This document shows positions 1 through 9,786 of a stretch of 24,536 nucleotides of DNA, piece after piece. Both the position numbers and the translations under genes were made by a program. Source of the stretch: an uncultured Collinsella sp. (GTDB lineage: Bacteria > Actinomycetota > Coriobacteriia > Coriobacteriales > Coriobacteriaceae); NCBI GenBank assembly GCA_902489965.1, contig CABUCA010000028.1, positions 1-24,536 of the forward strand, in the 5' to 3' direction. The first letter of the stretch is position 1, and each line of letters starts with the position of its first letter. The notes beneath the pieces are model-generated. The model worked only from the letters and a program-made list of their open reading frames with translations, was not told the DNA's origin and made no database searches.

Positions 1-1
1 A

Positions 2-217
2 AACTTCCGAAACGCCTTGCGCGGCATAGTGCGTACGATTGCCAGGTTCGTCGGAGGAGATGTCCGATTCCGACTCTCTTGTAGGAAGAGCTTGAGATCG
101 TATTGGCCCAAGGCAATCTTAAAGCAGTCTCATTGGCAAATCTTCGCTCCTGTTGTGTTGAGGTGTAAGGTATCAGTGATTGATGTTTTGTGGCGGGTAG
201 ATTGGGGCCTTCCTTGA
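2..217 (+). other. Open frame entering from the left edge, unidentified
   Basis: This frame is open from the window edge to a TGA at 215-217 and has an internal ATG at 17. The translation is basic and rich in Arg and Trp. I recognise no family. It could be the 3' end of a gene that starts outside the window, or chance. It overlaps the start of the ABC exporter by 28 bases, which would fit either translational coupling or a later start for the exporter. Codon use is not clearly coding-like. Confidence 0.2.
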
Positions 218-1842
218 TTCGATGCGTTCTCTCGAGGTTCATCAGAGCAAAAGGGGCTTTCGTCTTCATTGCTATCACGGTGATTGGAACCGCTCTCTCC
301 TATGCCATGCCATACGTGAACGGGAAATTCTTAGATTTTCTTCTCGGTAACCGCAGCGAAAGAGACGCCGTACTCTTCGCGCTCCTGGTTGCGTCAATAG
401 GAGTTTTCTCCACCCTCTTTACTTATTTTGCAGGAACACTTTCCATTCGCATAACCACGAGACTTTCCTTTGATCTTCTCAGGGAGGCCGTCTTGCGTTT
501 TGAAAGAGACGATTACTTGGTGAGTCGGACCATCGATCCAGCCTATACAACGCAACGGATTATTTCCGACTCCAGCGTGGTCTCATCCTTCGTTTTGGCG
601 AATTTTATCAGTGCGCCGCTGTCCATTGTAGCCATTCCCATCGTATTGCTTATCATATGGTCAATTGATTCAACTCTCGCGGTGTTTTCCATCATTCTCC
701 TCATCGTGTATTTCTGTGTAATTACTGGGTTGAGGAAACTTTTGTATAGGGTCACGTATGAGAAGAAAGAGGCGGACAGCGCCTTTTACGCCGCAATTGC
801 ATCGCAGCTTAATCAGATTCTCAACATTCAACTGACATCTTCGTACGGCAAGAGCGAACAAGCGCTCGACGCTGGGTTTAAGAGCTATTTTCCCAAAGTT
901 TTGCGCTCCGGAAAGCTATCATATTCTCTGACATCGCTCGATGGTCTTTTCGCAGCGTTGTTTCAAGCGGTGATACTTGTTGTTTCCGGAGTACGAATCA
1001 TTAACGGAACTATGTCAATAGGCGAGTACACTATCATCGGTACATACTTCGCGGTTCTCTTTAAGACTTTGAAAAGTATGATGTCATTGTTCAAATCCTA
1101 TCAAGATGCCAAAGCATCATGGGATAGGACGGCTATCGCGACGAGAGAAAAGGAGAGATTGGGGTGGAATCGGACCGATTTAGCTAAACTCGATGAAATA
1201 AATGACATTTCGGTATCTGATTTGGAATTCTCGGTTGCCCTTCCAGACGGATCTGTCCGAGAGGTCCTCGGCGGGTTTTCTTTCAAGTTTTCCGGTCCTG
1301 GTACATATTGCATAGTTGGGGAAAACGGAAGAGGCAAGACGTCACTTCTTTACTTGATGCTCGGGCTATACTCATCGAAAGGCAAAGTAAAATACAACGG
1401 CGTGCCAATCGAAGAATGCGACTTGGATTACATACGTGCGAGAGAGATATCGTGCTGCCCACAGTCGTGCTTCGCGCCGGACGAAACGGTGAAAGAGCTG
1501 TTAGAGTATTTCGACACGCCCTTTTCTTCCTATCACCGGGGTGTAGATGGCCTACTTTCGCTGGAAAACAGCGTGAAGGAGTTGCTCGGGAAACGTTGCT
1601 CCGCGCTTTCGGGCGGTGAGCTGCGCCGAGTGTACTTATGGTCGGCGATTTCACGCAAGTCGTCAGTTTTGGTACTCGACGAGCCCACGACTGGGTTAGA
1701 CGCTGTAAGCCGCGCCGAGCTTGCGGCCTATGTTAAGCGCAACAAGCAAAGCCAGCTGATCATCGTTGTCTCTCACGATGACGAGATGGTCGGCGCGGTA
1801 GAAGGGGTAGTGGATTTAGGCAGCATGTACCAGGGTAAATGA
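190..1842 (+). CDS. ABC exporter, fused permease and ATPase (ABCB type)
   Basis: This 550-residue half-transporter would work as a homodimer in the membrane and export a substrate using ATP. Residues 1-320 form the membrane domain, with hydrophobic spans near 22-44, 60-83, 137-160, 163-185, 250-272 and 278-300. The ATPase follows: Walker A GENGRGKT (377-384), Q-loop Gln425, signature LSGGE (473-477), Walker B VLVLDEP (493-499) and switch His in SHD (528-530). All key residues are present. There is no N-terminal C39 peptidase domain, so it would not itself cut leader peptides. The GTG at 190 is the first start after an in-frame TGA (181-183) and has no clear Shine-Dalgarno site; a later TTG start is possible. 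It converges on the radical SAM/precursor operon, so export of that peptide is plausible but unproven. The AT-rich codon use matches the island rather than the downstream genes. Confidence 0.85.
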   Translation: MAGRLGPSLIRCVLSRFIRAKGAFVFIAITVIGTALSYAMPYVNGKFLDFLLGNRSERDAVLFALLVASIGVFSTLFTYFAGTLSIRITTRLSFDLLREAVLRFERDDYLVSRTIDPAYTTQRIISDSSVVSSFVLANFISAPLSIVAIPIVLLIIWSIDSTLAVFSIILLIVYFCVITGLRKLLYRVTYEKKEADSAFYAAIASQLNQILNIQLTSSYGKSEQALDAGFKSYFPKVLRSGKLSYSLTSLDGLFAALFQAVILVVSGVRIINGTMSIGEYTIIGTYFAVLFKTLKSMMSLFKSYQDAKASWDRTAIATREKERLGWNRTDLAKLDEINDISVSDLEFSVALPDGSVREVLGGFSFKFSGPGTYCIVGENGRGKTSLLYLMLGLYSSKGKVKYNGVPIEECDLDYIRAREISCCPQSCFAPDETVKELLEYFDTPFSSYHRGVDGLLSLENSVKELLGKRCSALSGGELRRVYLWSAISRKSSVLVLDEPTTGLDAVSRAELAAYVKRNKQSQLIIVVSHDDEMVGAVEGVVDLGSMYQGK

Positions 1843-1972
1843 TGACAAGTGTAGTGCTACCCAACTGGCAGAGATAACAAAAAGGCGATGCAGATGCACG
1901 TAGCATTCAGGCGGTTCGGACTCGGTGCCTTCACGCCACCGCAACGCTTTCAGATATAGTTCTCGTTCTCTT

Positions 1973-1990
1973 ACTAAAGGAAACTTTAGT
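1973..1990. repeat. Perfect hairpin ACTAAAG-GAAA-CTTTAGT
   Basis: Arms of 7 bases at 1973-1979 and 1984-1990 enclose a GAAA tetraloop of the GNRA class. The hairpin lies 130 bases after the ABC exporter stop and follows a pyrimidine-rich run. There is no U-tract after it, so it is not a standard terminator. It could be an RNA 3'-end stabiliser or part of an insertion-sequence end. Confidence 0.4.
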
Positions 1991-2069
1991 CTACGTCATC
2001 TTGTCGAGACAGAGGTGAAGCGAAGTGTTGTCGCGACGTATCTTATTCCAGGTGGCTCAGTATCAGCGT

Positions 2070-2101
2070 GAGAATCGCACCAAAGTGTACTTACGATTCT
2101 C
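2070..2101. repeat. Inverted repeat GAGAATCG / CGATTCTC
   Basis: Perfect 8-base arms at 2070-2077 and 2094-2101 are separated by 16 bases. The motif GGTGGCTCAGTATCAG just before the left arm reminds me of terminal repeats of IS21-type elements. That is from memory only, so this may be a remnant insertion-sequence end. Confidence 0.35.
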
Positions 2102-2213
2102 GTGTCCCACGGACAACATGAGCTGAGCATTGAGGTTCCACCCTTTGCTGCAACTACACGGGGTTGGACGGCAATGAATATGCCGGGCCGCATACCACGC
2201 GCAGCGGGGGTCC

Positions 2214-2339
2214 ATGTCCCAGTATGTTGCCTACAGCAGCCTCGATGTCCACGCACACATCATCTCTGCCTTCGCGTTCAATCCATTTGCCGGAGAGTGC
2301 GAGGGTTGCCAGGCCGTAGAATTCGAGCCGAACAAATGA
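2214..2339 (+). pseudogene. IS110-type transposase, N-terminal remnant
   Basis: A 41-codon frame from ATG 2214 to TGA 2337-2339 contains SSLDVHAH at residues 8-15 and NPFAGE near residues 23-28. In IS110-family transposases the protein begins with a similar block, GlyLeuAspValHis followed after about 12 residues by ThrGlyGlu, and the Asp is the first residue of the DEDD (RuvC-like) catalytic set. Here the frame stops at once, and I see no remaining DEDD residues, C-terminal Ser-containing domain or downstream match. I infer a truncated, inactive leftover of a transposon. The short length makes chance similarity possible. Confidence 0.45.
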
Positions 2340-2433
2340 AATGCGGTATCAGCGCATAGGATTAAACTGACGATTGCTTTGCACTGAGAATACGCTTGGA
2401 AAGCCGCTATGGGTGGCGGCCCGGGTTAAATAG

Positions 2434-2478
2434 AGAAGCCCGTCCGATCACTTTCATGTGGCGAACGGTCGGGCTTCT
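2434..2478 (-). terminator. Hairpin terminator ending the peptide operon
   Basis: Arms AGAAGCCCG (2434-2442) and CGGGCTTCT (2470-2478) pair perfectly and extend inward by CCG/CGG after a T/T mismatch. On the minus strand the stem is followed by a CTATTT stretch, a weak U-tract. It lies 64 bases beyond the stop of the 35-residue membrane peptide, where the minus-strand operon should end. It may also stop + strand transcripts. Confidence 0.6.
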
Positions 2479-2542
2479 TATTCCACTTGCCAATGCTCGG
2501 CTCATATTGGAAGAAAGCTACGCTAATGTTTGCGTGACACTC

Positions 2543-2650
2543 CTATTTTCTCCGAAGAAAGAGTCGGATAATGAAGAATAGAACTAAAAAAGGTGCCAGA
2601 TATAACGCAAGTATAAAGGCTAATCCAACGAGACCTTGCAATAATGGCAT
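2543..2650 (-). CDS. 35-residue single-span membrane peptide in the RiPP operon
   Basis: ATG at 2650 follows a strong Shine-Dalgarno site on the minus strand (GGGAGGAG, spacer about 4 bases), which argues that this very short frame is translated. The peptide starts MPLLQGL, has one hydrophobic helix over about residues 6-29 and ends with the basic tail RLFLRRK, giving a likely N-out/C-in or tail-anchored topology. It is the last gene before the terminator, 78 bases after the second precursor. I do not recognise a family. From context it could be an immunity peptide, a helper for export or membrane docking of the maturase, or a regulatory membrane peptide. The expression signal is solid; the role is inference. 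Confidence 0.6.
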   Translation of the reverse strand: MPLLQGLVGLAFILALYLAPFLVLFFIIRLFLRRK

Positions 2651-2728
2651 AACTCCTCCCAGACACGAGATTTTGGTATTTGTTCCCATCTTATTCTGAA
2701 TTGGACCAAATAGTTCCTAGCCACAAAA

Positions 2729-2908
2729 CTACTCGTCAACTGGATCGCACCAATCTGCTGGCAAAACACAGCTTGATTCTTTATCGACATAGCACCAATC
2801 CGCAACAGGGCACTCGGCGATGTCGTAAAAATTGCATATATCAACTCCAAGACAACAAGGCTCAACGGGAGGATGTTCATTTGAACCAACAGGATGGATA
2901 TGCTTCAT
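2729..2908 (-). CDS. RiPP precursor peptide 2, Cys/Asp-rich
   Basis: This 59-residue peptide starts at ATG 2908 behind an AGGAG site with a 5-base spacer. Residues 1-6, MKHIHP, are identical to precursor 1, followed by a Pro/Glu-containing leader to residue 17. The core (18-59) has Cys at 18, 19, 25, 33, 39, 47 and 54. Asp follows most Cys: C19-D23, C25-D29, C33-D37 and C54-D58 are all CX3D; C39-D42 is CX2D; C47-D52 is CX4D. Against precursor 1, the shared core pattern is D-I-C-x2-Y-D-x-A, then C-x3-D-x-C-x2-D. The short length, conserved leader, diverged core and adjacent radical SAM/SPASM gene fit a substrate for Cys thioether formation (ranthipeptide class). It begins 30 bases after the stop of precursor 1, so the two are co-transcribed. 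Function is inferred. Confidence 0.8.
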   Translation of the reverse strand: MKHIHPVGSNEHPPVEPCCLGVDICNFYDIAECPVADWCYVDKESSCVLPADWCDPVDE

Positions 2909-2938
2909 AACAGCTCCTCACCTTAATCCAATTAGAGA

Positions 2939-3142
2939 CTACGTTTGATCAATGCCACAGTGATCTACAACGCAGATGCTGCCGCCATCCATGTCATAGT
3001 CGCAGTAATCGTATGCACCACAGCCATCTGCTTTATCATAAACAGTACAGATGTCAGTAATGCCCAAGAGGCAGTCAAAAGACATCGGCTTCACGCCTGC
3101 CTCGTCGCCACTTCCTGGATTAATCGGATGAATATGCTTCAC
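2939..3142 (-). CDS. RiPP precursor peptide 1, six-Cys, Asp-rich
   Basis: This 67-residue peptide starts at GTG 3142; the GGGAGG site 5 bases upstream decides this start, and aligning to the ATG-started paralogue confirms it (both MKHIHP). The leader covers residues 1-23 and the core 24-67. Cys lie at 24, 32, 41, 47, 57 and 62, six Cys within 39 residues. Asp follows each: C32-D36 and C41-D45 (CX3D); C47-D50, C57-D60 and C62-D65 (CX2D); C24-D30 (CX5D). The core is also rich in Tyr and Gly and strongly acidic. MKHI resembles, from memory, the start of SCIFF (six Cys in forty-five residues) precursors, but the core spacing differs from SCIFF. A second promoter just upstream could express the precursors more strongly than the maturase. 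Confidence 0.8.
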   Translation of the reverse strand: MKHIHPINPGSGDEAGVKPMSFDCLLGITDICTVYDKADGCGAYDYCDYDMDGGSICVVDHCGIDQT

Positions 3143-3173
3143 GACTACCTCCCTTTGAGTGCAGAAAAACCTC

Positions 3174-3203
3174 AATATTGTGTATAACAAACCAAGATGT
3201 CTA
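3174..3203 (-). promoter_or_regulatory. Candidate promoter for the two precursor genes
   Basis: On the minus strand TAGACA (3203-3198) matches the -35 consensus at 5 of 6 positions, and AATATT (3179-3174) matches -10 at 4 of 6, with an 18-base spacer. It lies between the maturase stop and precursor 1. An internal promoter would give substrate in excess of enzyme, which is common in RiPP operons. Based on sequence match only. Confidence 0.35.
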
Positions 3204-3284
3204 GTTCACCATATTTCTAGAATGGTTTCGGCGAACGTAGCAATAAGCTTCGCAGACGGTAATCAGAAGAACGAACACCTCCAC
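3201..3284 (-). CDS. Possible 27-residue membrane peptide (doubtful)
   Basis: This frame lies just after the maturase stop (27-base gap) and in the same frame as the maturase. It encodes a hydrophobic stretch, then Cys, Tyr and RR near the end, a layout like that of the 35-residue peptide downstream. It starts with GTG at 3284, but there is no Shine-Dalgarno site ahead of it; the GGAGG here lies inside the frame. It may be chance or a non-AUG-started peptide. Confidence 0.2.
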   Translation of the reverse strand: MEVFVLLITVCEAYCYVRRNHSRNMVN

Positions 3285-3311
3285 AATGGTGACAGCAATG
3301 CGCTGAACCGC

Positions 3312-4670
3312 TTATTCCGATACAGTAGCTTCTCGTTGATTTTTCTCCTGCGAAGATGAGTGGCGGGAAATAAGGTCAAAAGCCATCTCGTAGCACATTT
3401 TTCTATATTCACATGATGCAGGGTGTAGACTCTTGGGCAAGTAGCCGTGCTCGTCTGCAGCCTCCCAGCTACAGCCCCCACCACAGAAAGACCGAGCCCA
3501 ACAGTCCGTACAGTCAATTCTTTTTTCGACACCCTGACTCCAGTTTTCAATATACCTAGTTTCGTCAATTCCGGTGACGATGTTGCCCATTTTGAATCGC
3601 ATCATCCCGACAAACCTGTGACAGGGGTATACGTCCCCTTCGGGAGTCACGGAAATAAAACGCCTGCCAGCCCCGCATCCGACAAAGGCGATCCTGTTGC
3701 TCATAATCAAATCAACTGCAGTTTTCAATGTTCTAAACAAGGGCTTTTCCCCTTGATCAATCTGTTTGAGATATTGATCCGCCAAATCTATTAGGCCCGC
3801 CCTGATTTTGTTTAATGAGTGTTCGTCGAGTTTGATATTCTCATCGAATGAGCTCACGGGCGAGAAGTAAATCCTTCTGAAGCCCATCTCTTTAAACTGA
3901 AGATAGTCTTCAACAAGGTTACAGTTATTATTTGTTAAGGTCGCTCTTGCGCCGAAGGGGAACGACTCGGAAAAACGACGAACGTTTTTGTCGATATCGG
4001 AGAAAGAGCCGCCTCCCGTCTTGTACGGGCGCGATGCATCGTGCTTGCATCCTGTACCATCGAGACTAATCAGAACAGAAAACCCGTGCTCCTTGAAAGA
4101 ATTCACAGCAGTGTCATTCAAAAGCGTTCCGTTGGTCGTAATAGAATAGGTAAAGTTTCTATTGGGGTATATTCTTTTTGAATAGTCGACCGTTTTCCAT
4201 ATCAGCGGCTCGTTAATCATGGGTTCCCCACCAAAAAAGACGATCGCAAGCGTTTCGTTTTCCGATGAACTTGCGACGAGGTAGTCGACCGCCTTGAAGG
4301 CTATCTCGTCTGTCATCAGCAGAGGAGACGTTCCATAATCTCCTTTACCGGCAAAACAGTAACTACAACCAAGGTTGCATGCATGTGAAACGTGGAGTTC
4401 GATGGATCTAAGTTTTCGAGGCGTGTCTTTTGTTAAGAAAGTCCGCTCAGACAATCGTTGATACTCATCAATGTCGTCTTCAAGTTCTGCTATGGTCGTT
4501 TGGTCGTAGCCTTTCGCAGCAAGTGACTTTGTTAGCAACTTCGAGTTGACCGTTCTTCCCGATGCTTCAAATATGCGAAGCGCATCTTCTGATGCTTGGT
4601 CAACCTGAAAGCAATTGCGAGTGACCTCATCGAAGCAGTAACGACGATCACTTACTGAGAAAAAATGCAT
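3312..4670 (-). CDS. Radical SAM/SPASM peptide maturase (ranthipeptide/SCIFF-like)
   Basis: This enzyme of 452 residues would cleave S-adenosylmethionine reductively and abstract hydrogen from the precursor peptide to make thioether links. ATG 4670 is chosen because a GAGG site lies 5 bases upstream; a GTG at 4700 would add 10 residues. Residues 1-80 resemble the precursor-binding (RRE-like) N-terminus of SCIFF-type maturases. The radical SAM motif CxxxCxxC is at Cys98, 102 and 105, with FFGGEP about 50 residues later. The C-terminal SPASM domain has Cys332 and 350 (ending GDVYPC), then CX2CX5CX3C at 387, 390, 396 and 400, and Cys420, enough for two auxiliary 4Fe-4S clusters. It is the first gene of an operon with two Cys-rich precursors. 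Class is confident; the exact chemistry (Cys-Asp thioether) is inferred from the substrates. Confidence 0.88.
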   Translation of the reverse strand: MHFFSVSDRRYCFDEVTRNCFQVDQASEDALRIFEASGRTVNSKLLTKSLAAKGYDQTTIAELEDDIDEYQRLSERTFLTKDTPRKLRSIELHVSHACNLGCSYCFAGKGDYGTSPLLMTDEIAFKAVDYLVASSSENETLAIVFFGGEPMINEPLIWKTVDYSKRIYPNRNFTYSITTNGTLLNDTAVNSFKEHGFSVLISLDGTGCKHDASRPYKTGGGSFSDIDKNVRRFSESFPFGARATLTNNNCNLVEDYLQFKEMGFRRIYFSPVSSFDENIKLDEHSLNKIRAGLIDLADQYLKQIDQGEKPLFRTLKTAVDLIMSNRIAFVGCGAGRRFISVTPEGDVYPCHRFVGMMRFKMGNIVTGIDETRYIENWSQGVEKRIDCTDCWARSFCGGGCSWEAADEHGYLPKSLHPASCEYRKMCYEMAFDLISRHSSSQEKNQREATVSE

Positions 4671-5186
4671 ACGTTCCTCAATTTCATGCTGGACTGGCAC
4701 TAACCTTGTTTATTGTTGCGCAGCTATAAAAAACCACCAGCGGGGATTCGGTGTGCGGCCCAATCGGACTCCCAAAAGGTTCTATTTGAGACTGGCAAGC
4801 TTTGTGTTGTTGGCACTTCGACAGCGCTCTTTATTCCAACATGGAGCCTCGCAGTTTGAGTCGACTTGCCTCTGGAAGGTCCGATCTTAACTTGATTTAG
4901 GATGAAAACAGATTACAGGCGCGCTCCTCTAGAAAGAAAGGAAACCAATCGCCGCCTTTCACCAGGAAAGTTTTTATAGCCCACCTCGAGCAAAATGAAA
5001 GATGCGAGAGCGATTGGGGAACAACGCGAATCTCCCCTTTTGGGTGGGAGCGAGCCTTCGGCCACCGGCGAACGACTCGCCCTGGTCAGAATCTGGAAGT
5101 GGTGCCGGGCCGCTTGGGCCTCCCCGGTGACTTCGTGGGGCTTACCTGCCTGACGTCGAGGAGTACATCCGCAAGATTCGTTCCCT
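4671..5186. other. Island boundary region, no intact gene seen
   Basis: Between the maturase start and the FHA gene I find no intact gene. The maturase promoter should lie here, reading left, but no convincing -35/-10 pair stands out. Base composition changes from AT-rich to GC-rich between about 4,950 and 5,150. Around 5,146-5,190 a short frame reads LPDVEEYIRKIRSLCR with host-like codons before a stop at 5212-5214, in a different frame from the FHA gene. This suggests broken host coding sequence at the edge of the insertion. Confidence 0.45.
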
Positions 5187-5660
5187 ATGCCGTTTGCTCT
5201 CACGCCCGCCTTAGTTCCAAGTCGGGCGAGCCGCCGCGCTCATGCGACCCGTGGCGGCGACACGTCGACGCCGCGCTCGCTGAGCACATCTTCGGTCGCG
5301 GGCGAGCACGAGGTCGCGCCGGCGCATCCGCTGGGACTGCTGTGCGTGCAAAACGGCTACGTGGTGAGCGTCCCGCGCTGGATTCAGCCGAGTGAGGAGG
5401 GCGTTGAGATCGGCGCGCTGGCAACGGGGGAGGGCGGCATCACCGACGACGTCTCGGCCCGCCATGCCCATATCTGGTGCGACGAGTCTGGCGCATGGTT
5501 TGTCGAGGACCTGTCGTCCACTAACGGCACCATGGTGGTAAACGGGGCCACGAGTGTGTGTATTCAAGTAGAGCCCGGCCGCTCCGCCCAGCTCAACCCC
5601 GGCGACGAGCTCAAACTCGGCGAATCCACCACCTACGCCATCCTGCTCGGCGCCCTCTAG
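5187..5660 (+). CDS. FHA-domain protein, probably 5'-truncated
   Basis: The last 100 or so residues form a forkhead-associated domain, which binds phosphothreonine peptides. Visible hallmarks are SARH (90-93), then WFVEDLSSTNGT (104-115) and VNG (118-120), the usual Ser-Arg-x-His and Thr-Asn-Gly blocks. The Gly-Arg at the start of the fold is not clearly kept (IGALATGEGG instead). The first 45 residues are low-complexity Arg/Ser/Thr/Ala. ATG 5187 has no Shine-Dalgarno site and follows an in-frame TGA, and FHA domains usually sit in larger proteins. I infer that the gene lost its 5' part at the island boundary, or has a frameshift near 5,190. A hairpin starts right after the stop. The FHA domain is confident, expression is not. 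Confidence 0.65.
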   Translation: MPFALTPALVPSRASRRAHATRGGDTSTPRSLSTSSVAGEHEVAPAHPLGLLCVQNGYVVSVPRWIQPSEEGVEIGALATGEGGITDDVSARHAHIWCDESGAWFVEDLSSTNGTMVVNGATSVCIQVEPGRSAQLNPGDELKLGESTTYAILLGAL

Positions 5661-5711
5661 CCGGCAGTTAGGGACGTTCCTTTCCTGCCGGTACTTGGGG
5701 ACACTCCTTGG
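5661..5711. repeat. Intergenic palindromic element with GGGACGTTCC core
   Basis: Arms CCGGCAG (5661-5667) and CTGCCGG (5685-5691) flank GGGACGTTCC (5671-5680), followed by a partial copy, CTTGGGGACACTCC. It directly abuts the FHA stop codon. The same GGGGACGTTC motif recurs at 11376-11460, also at a gene end, so the two look like copies of one intergenic repeat family. Confidence 0.5.
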
Positions 5712-5820
5712 CGCGTCAGAGCCAGTCGTCCGGGGATGGAGGGACCATTCTGGCCTTTGGCGGTCACCCGAGGTAAACCTTTACCGCCCGCCTATATTTG
5801 TCGAAATTACACTTAACGGC

Positions 5821-5830
5821 GGGGTACAAT
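5821..5830 (+). promoter_or_regulatory. Candidate -10 for nifJ (GGGGTACAAT)
   Basis: TACAAT (5825-5830) preceded by GGGG matches the extended -10 form seen again before the MFS gene (GGGGTACGAT) and the glycosyltransferase (GTGGGTATGAT). No good -35 at 17 bases is visible; TTGTCG lies 21 bases upstream. Transcription from here gives a leader of about 275 bases before nifJ. Confidence 0.4.
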
Positions 5831-6111
5831 AAACCCGCATGCGGATTTCCGTTGCGGGCGCTTCCCATCGCCGGGGCGTGCCCGGGAGCATCCGGCATGC
5901 GGCCTTTGCGGCGCTCGGTCATGTGCAAGACGGGCGGTCGGGTCTGTGGGGCGCATCAGCTGCCCCTCGCCTCGGCATGTCTTCTCTCCACGCCACGTAC
6001 CTGCTGCTGAGCCTGCCTGCCAGATGATTGGAAGCAACAGCGTAAATCCCATCACGCCAACATCCCGGCGATCGCCGGGGCCTGTATACCTATATGAGAG
6101 GAGAGGGGTAT
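5831..6111 (+). other. Long GC-rich leader of nifJ with palindromes
   Basis: About 280 bases without a supported gene separate the candidate promoter from nifJ. It contains two GCATGC motifs (near 5838 and 5898), GC-rich stretches able to fold, and the perfect 16-base palindrome CCCGGCGATCGCCGGG at 6064-6079, about 20 bases before the ribosome binding site. I could not match it to a known riboswitch class. It may be a structured regulatory leader or just spacer. Confidence 0.35.
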
Positions 6112-9651
<3,540 letters not shown>

Positions 9652-9661
9652 GTCTCCCACC

Positions 9662-9786
9662 GCAGGATCTGAGGGCTAACCTTCGCGGACGTCCTCGGAC
9701 ATGAAAGAACCCCCGCTGCGCACTACGTGCGGCGGGGGTTCTTTCGTCCTGCGGAGTGTCCGCGAAGGTTAGCCCTCAGATCCTGC
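9662..9786. terminator. 125-bp nested palindrome with terminator core after nifJ
   Basis: Outer arms of 29 bases (9662-9690 and 9758-9786) are perfect reverse complements. Inner arms GAAAGAACCCCCGC (9703-9716) and GCGGGGGTTCTTTC (9732-9745) are also perfect, with a further CGCAC/GTGCG stem at the tip. The inner stem followed by TTCTTTC works as an intrinsic terminator for nifJ in either direction. The outer arms far exceed what termination needs. Confidence 0.75.

Larger units (their letters stand above)
1843..2542. other. About 700 bp between convergent units: scar-like, no intact gene
   Basis: I find no intact gene here. The stretch holds a 7-bp GAAA-loop hairpin (1973-1990), an 8-bp inverted repeat (2070-2101), an IS110-type transposase remnant (2214-2339) and a terminator hairpin (2434-2478). 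The short frames present have no ribosome binding sites. The mixture of remnants suggests past insertion and decay between the ABC exporter and the peptide operon. Confidence 0.55.

Noticed and set aside
2620..2889. 89-codon minus-strand frame overlapping precursor 2
   Set aside because: It is out of frame with the peptide that shares MKHIHP with precursor 1 and has a ribosome binding site. It overlaps both precursor 2 and the 35-residue peptide and has no site of its own.
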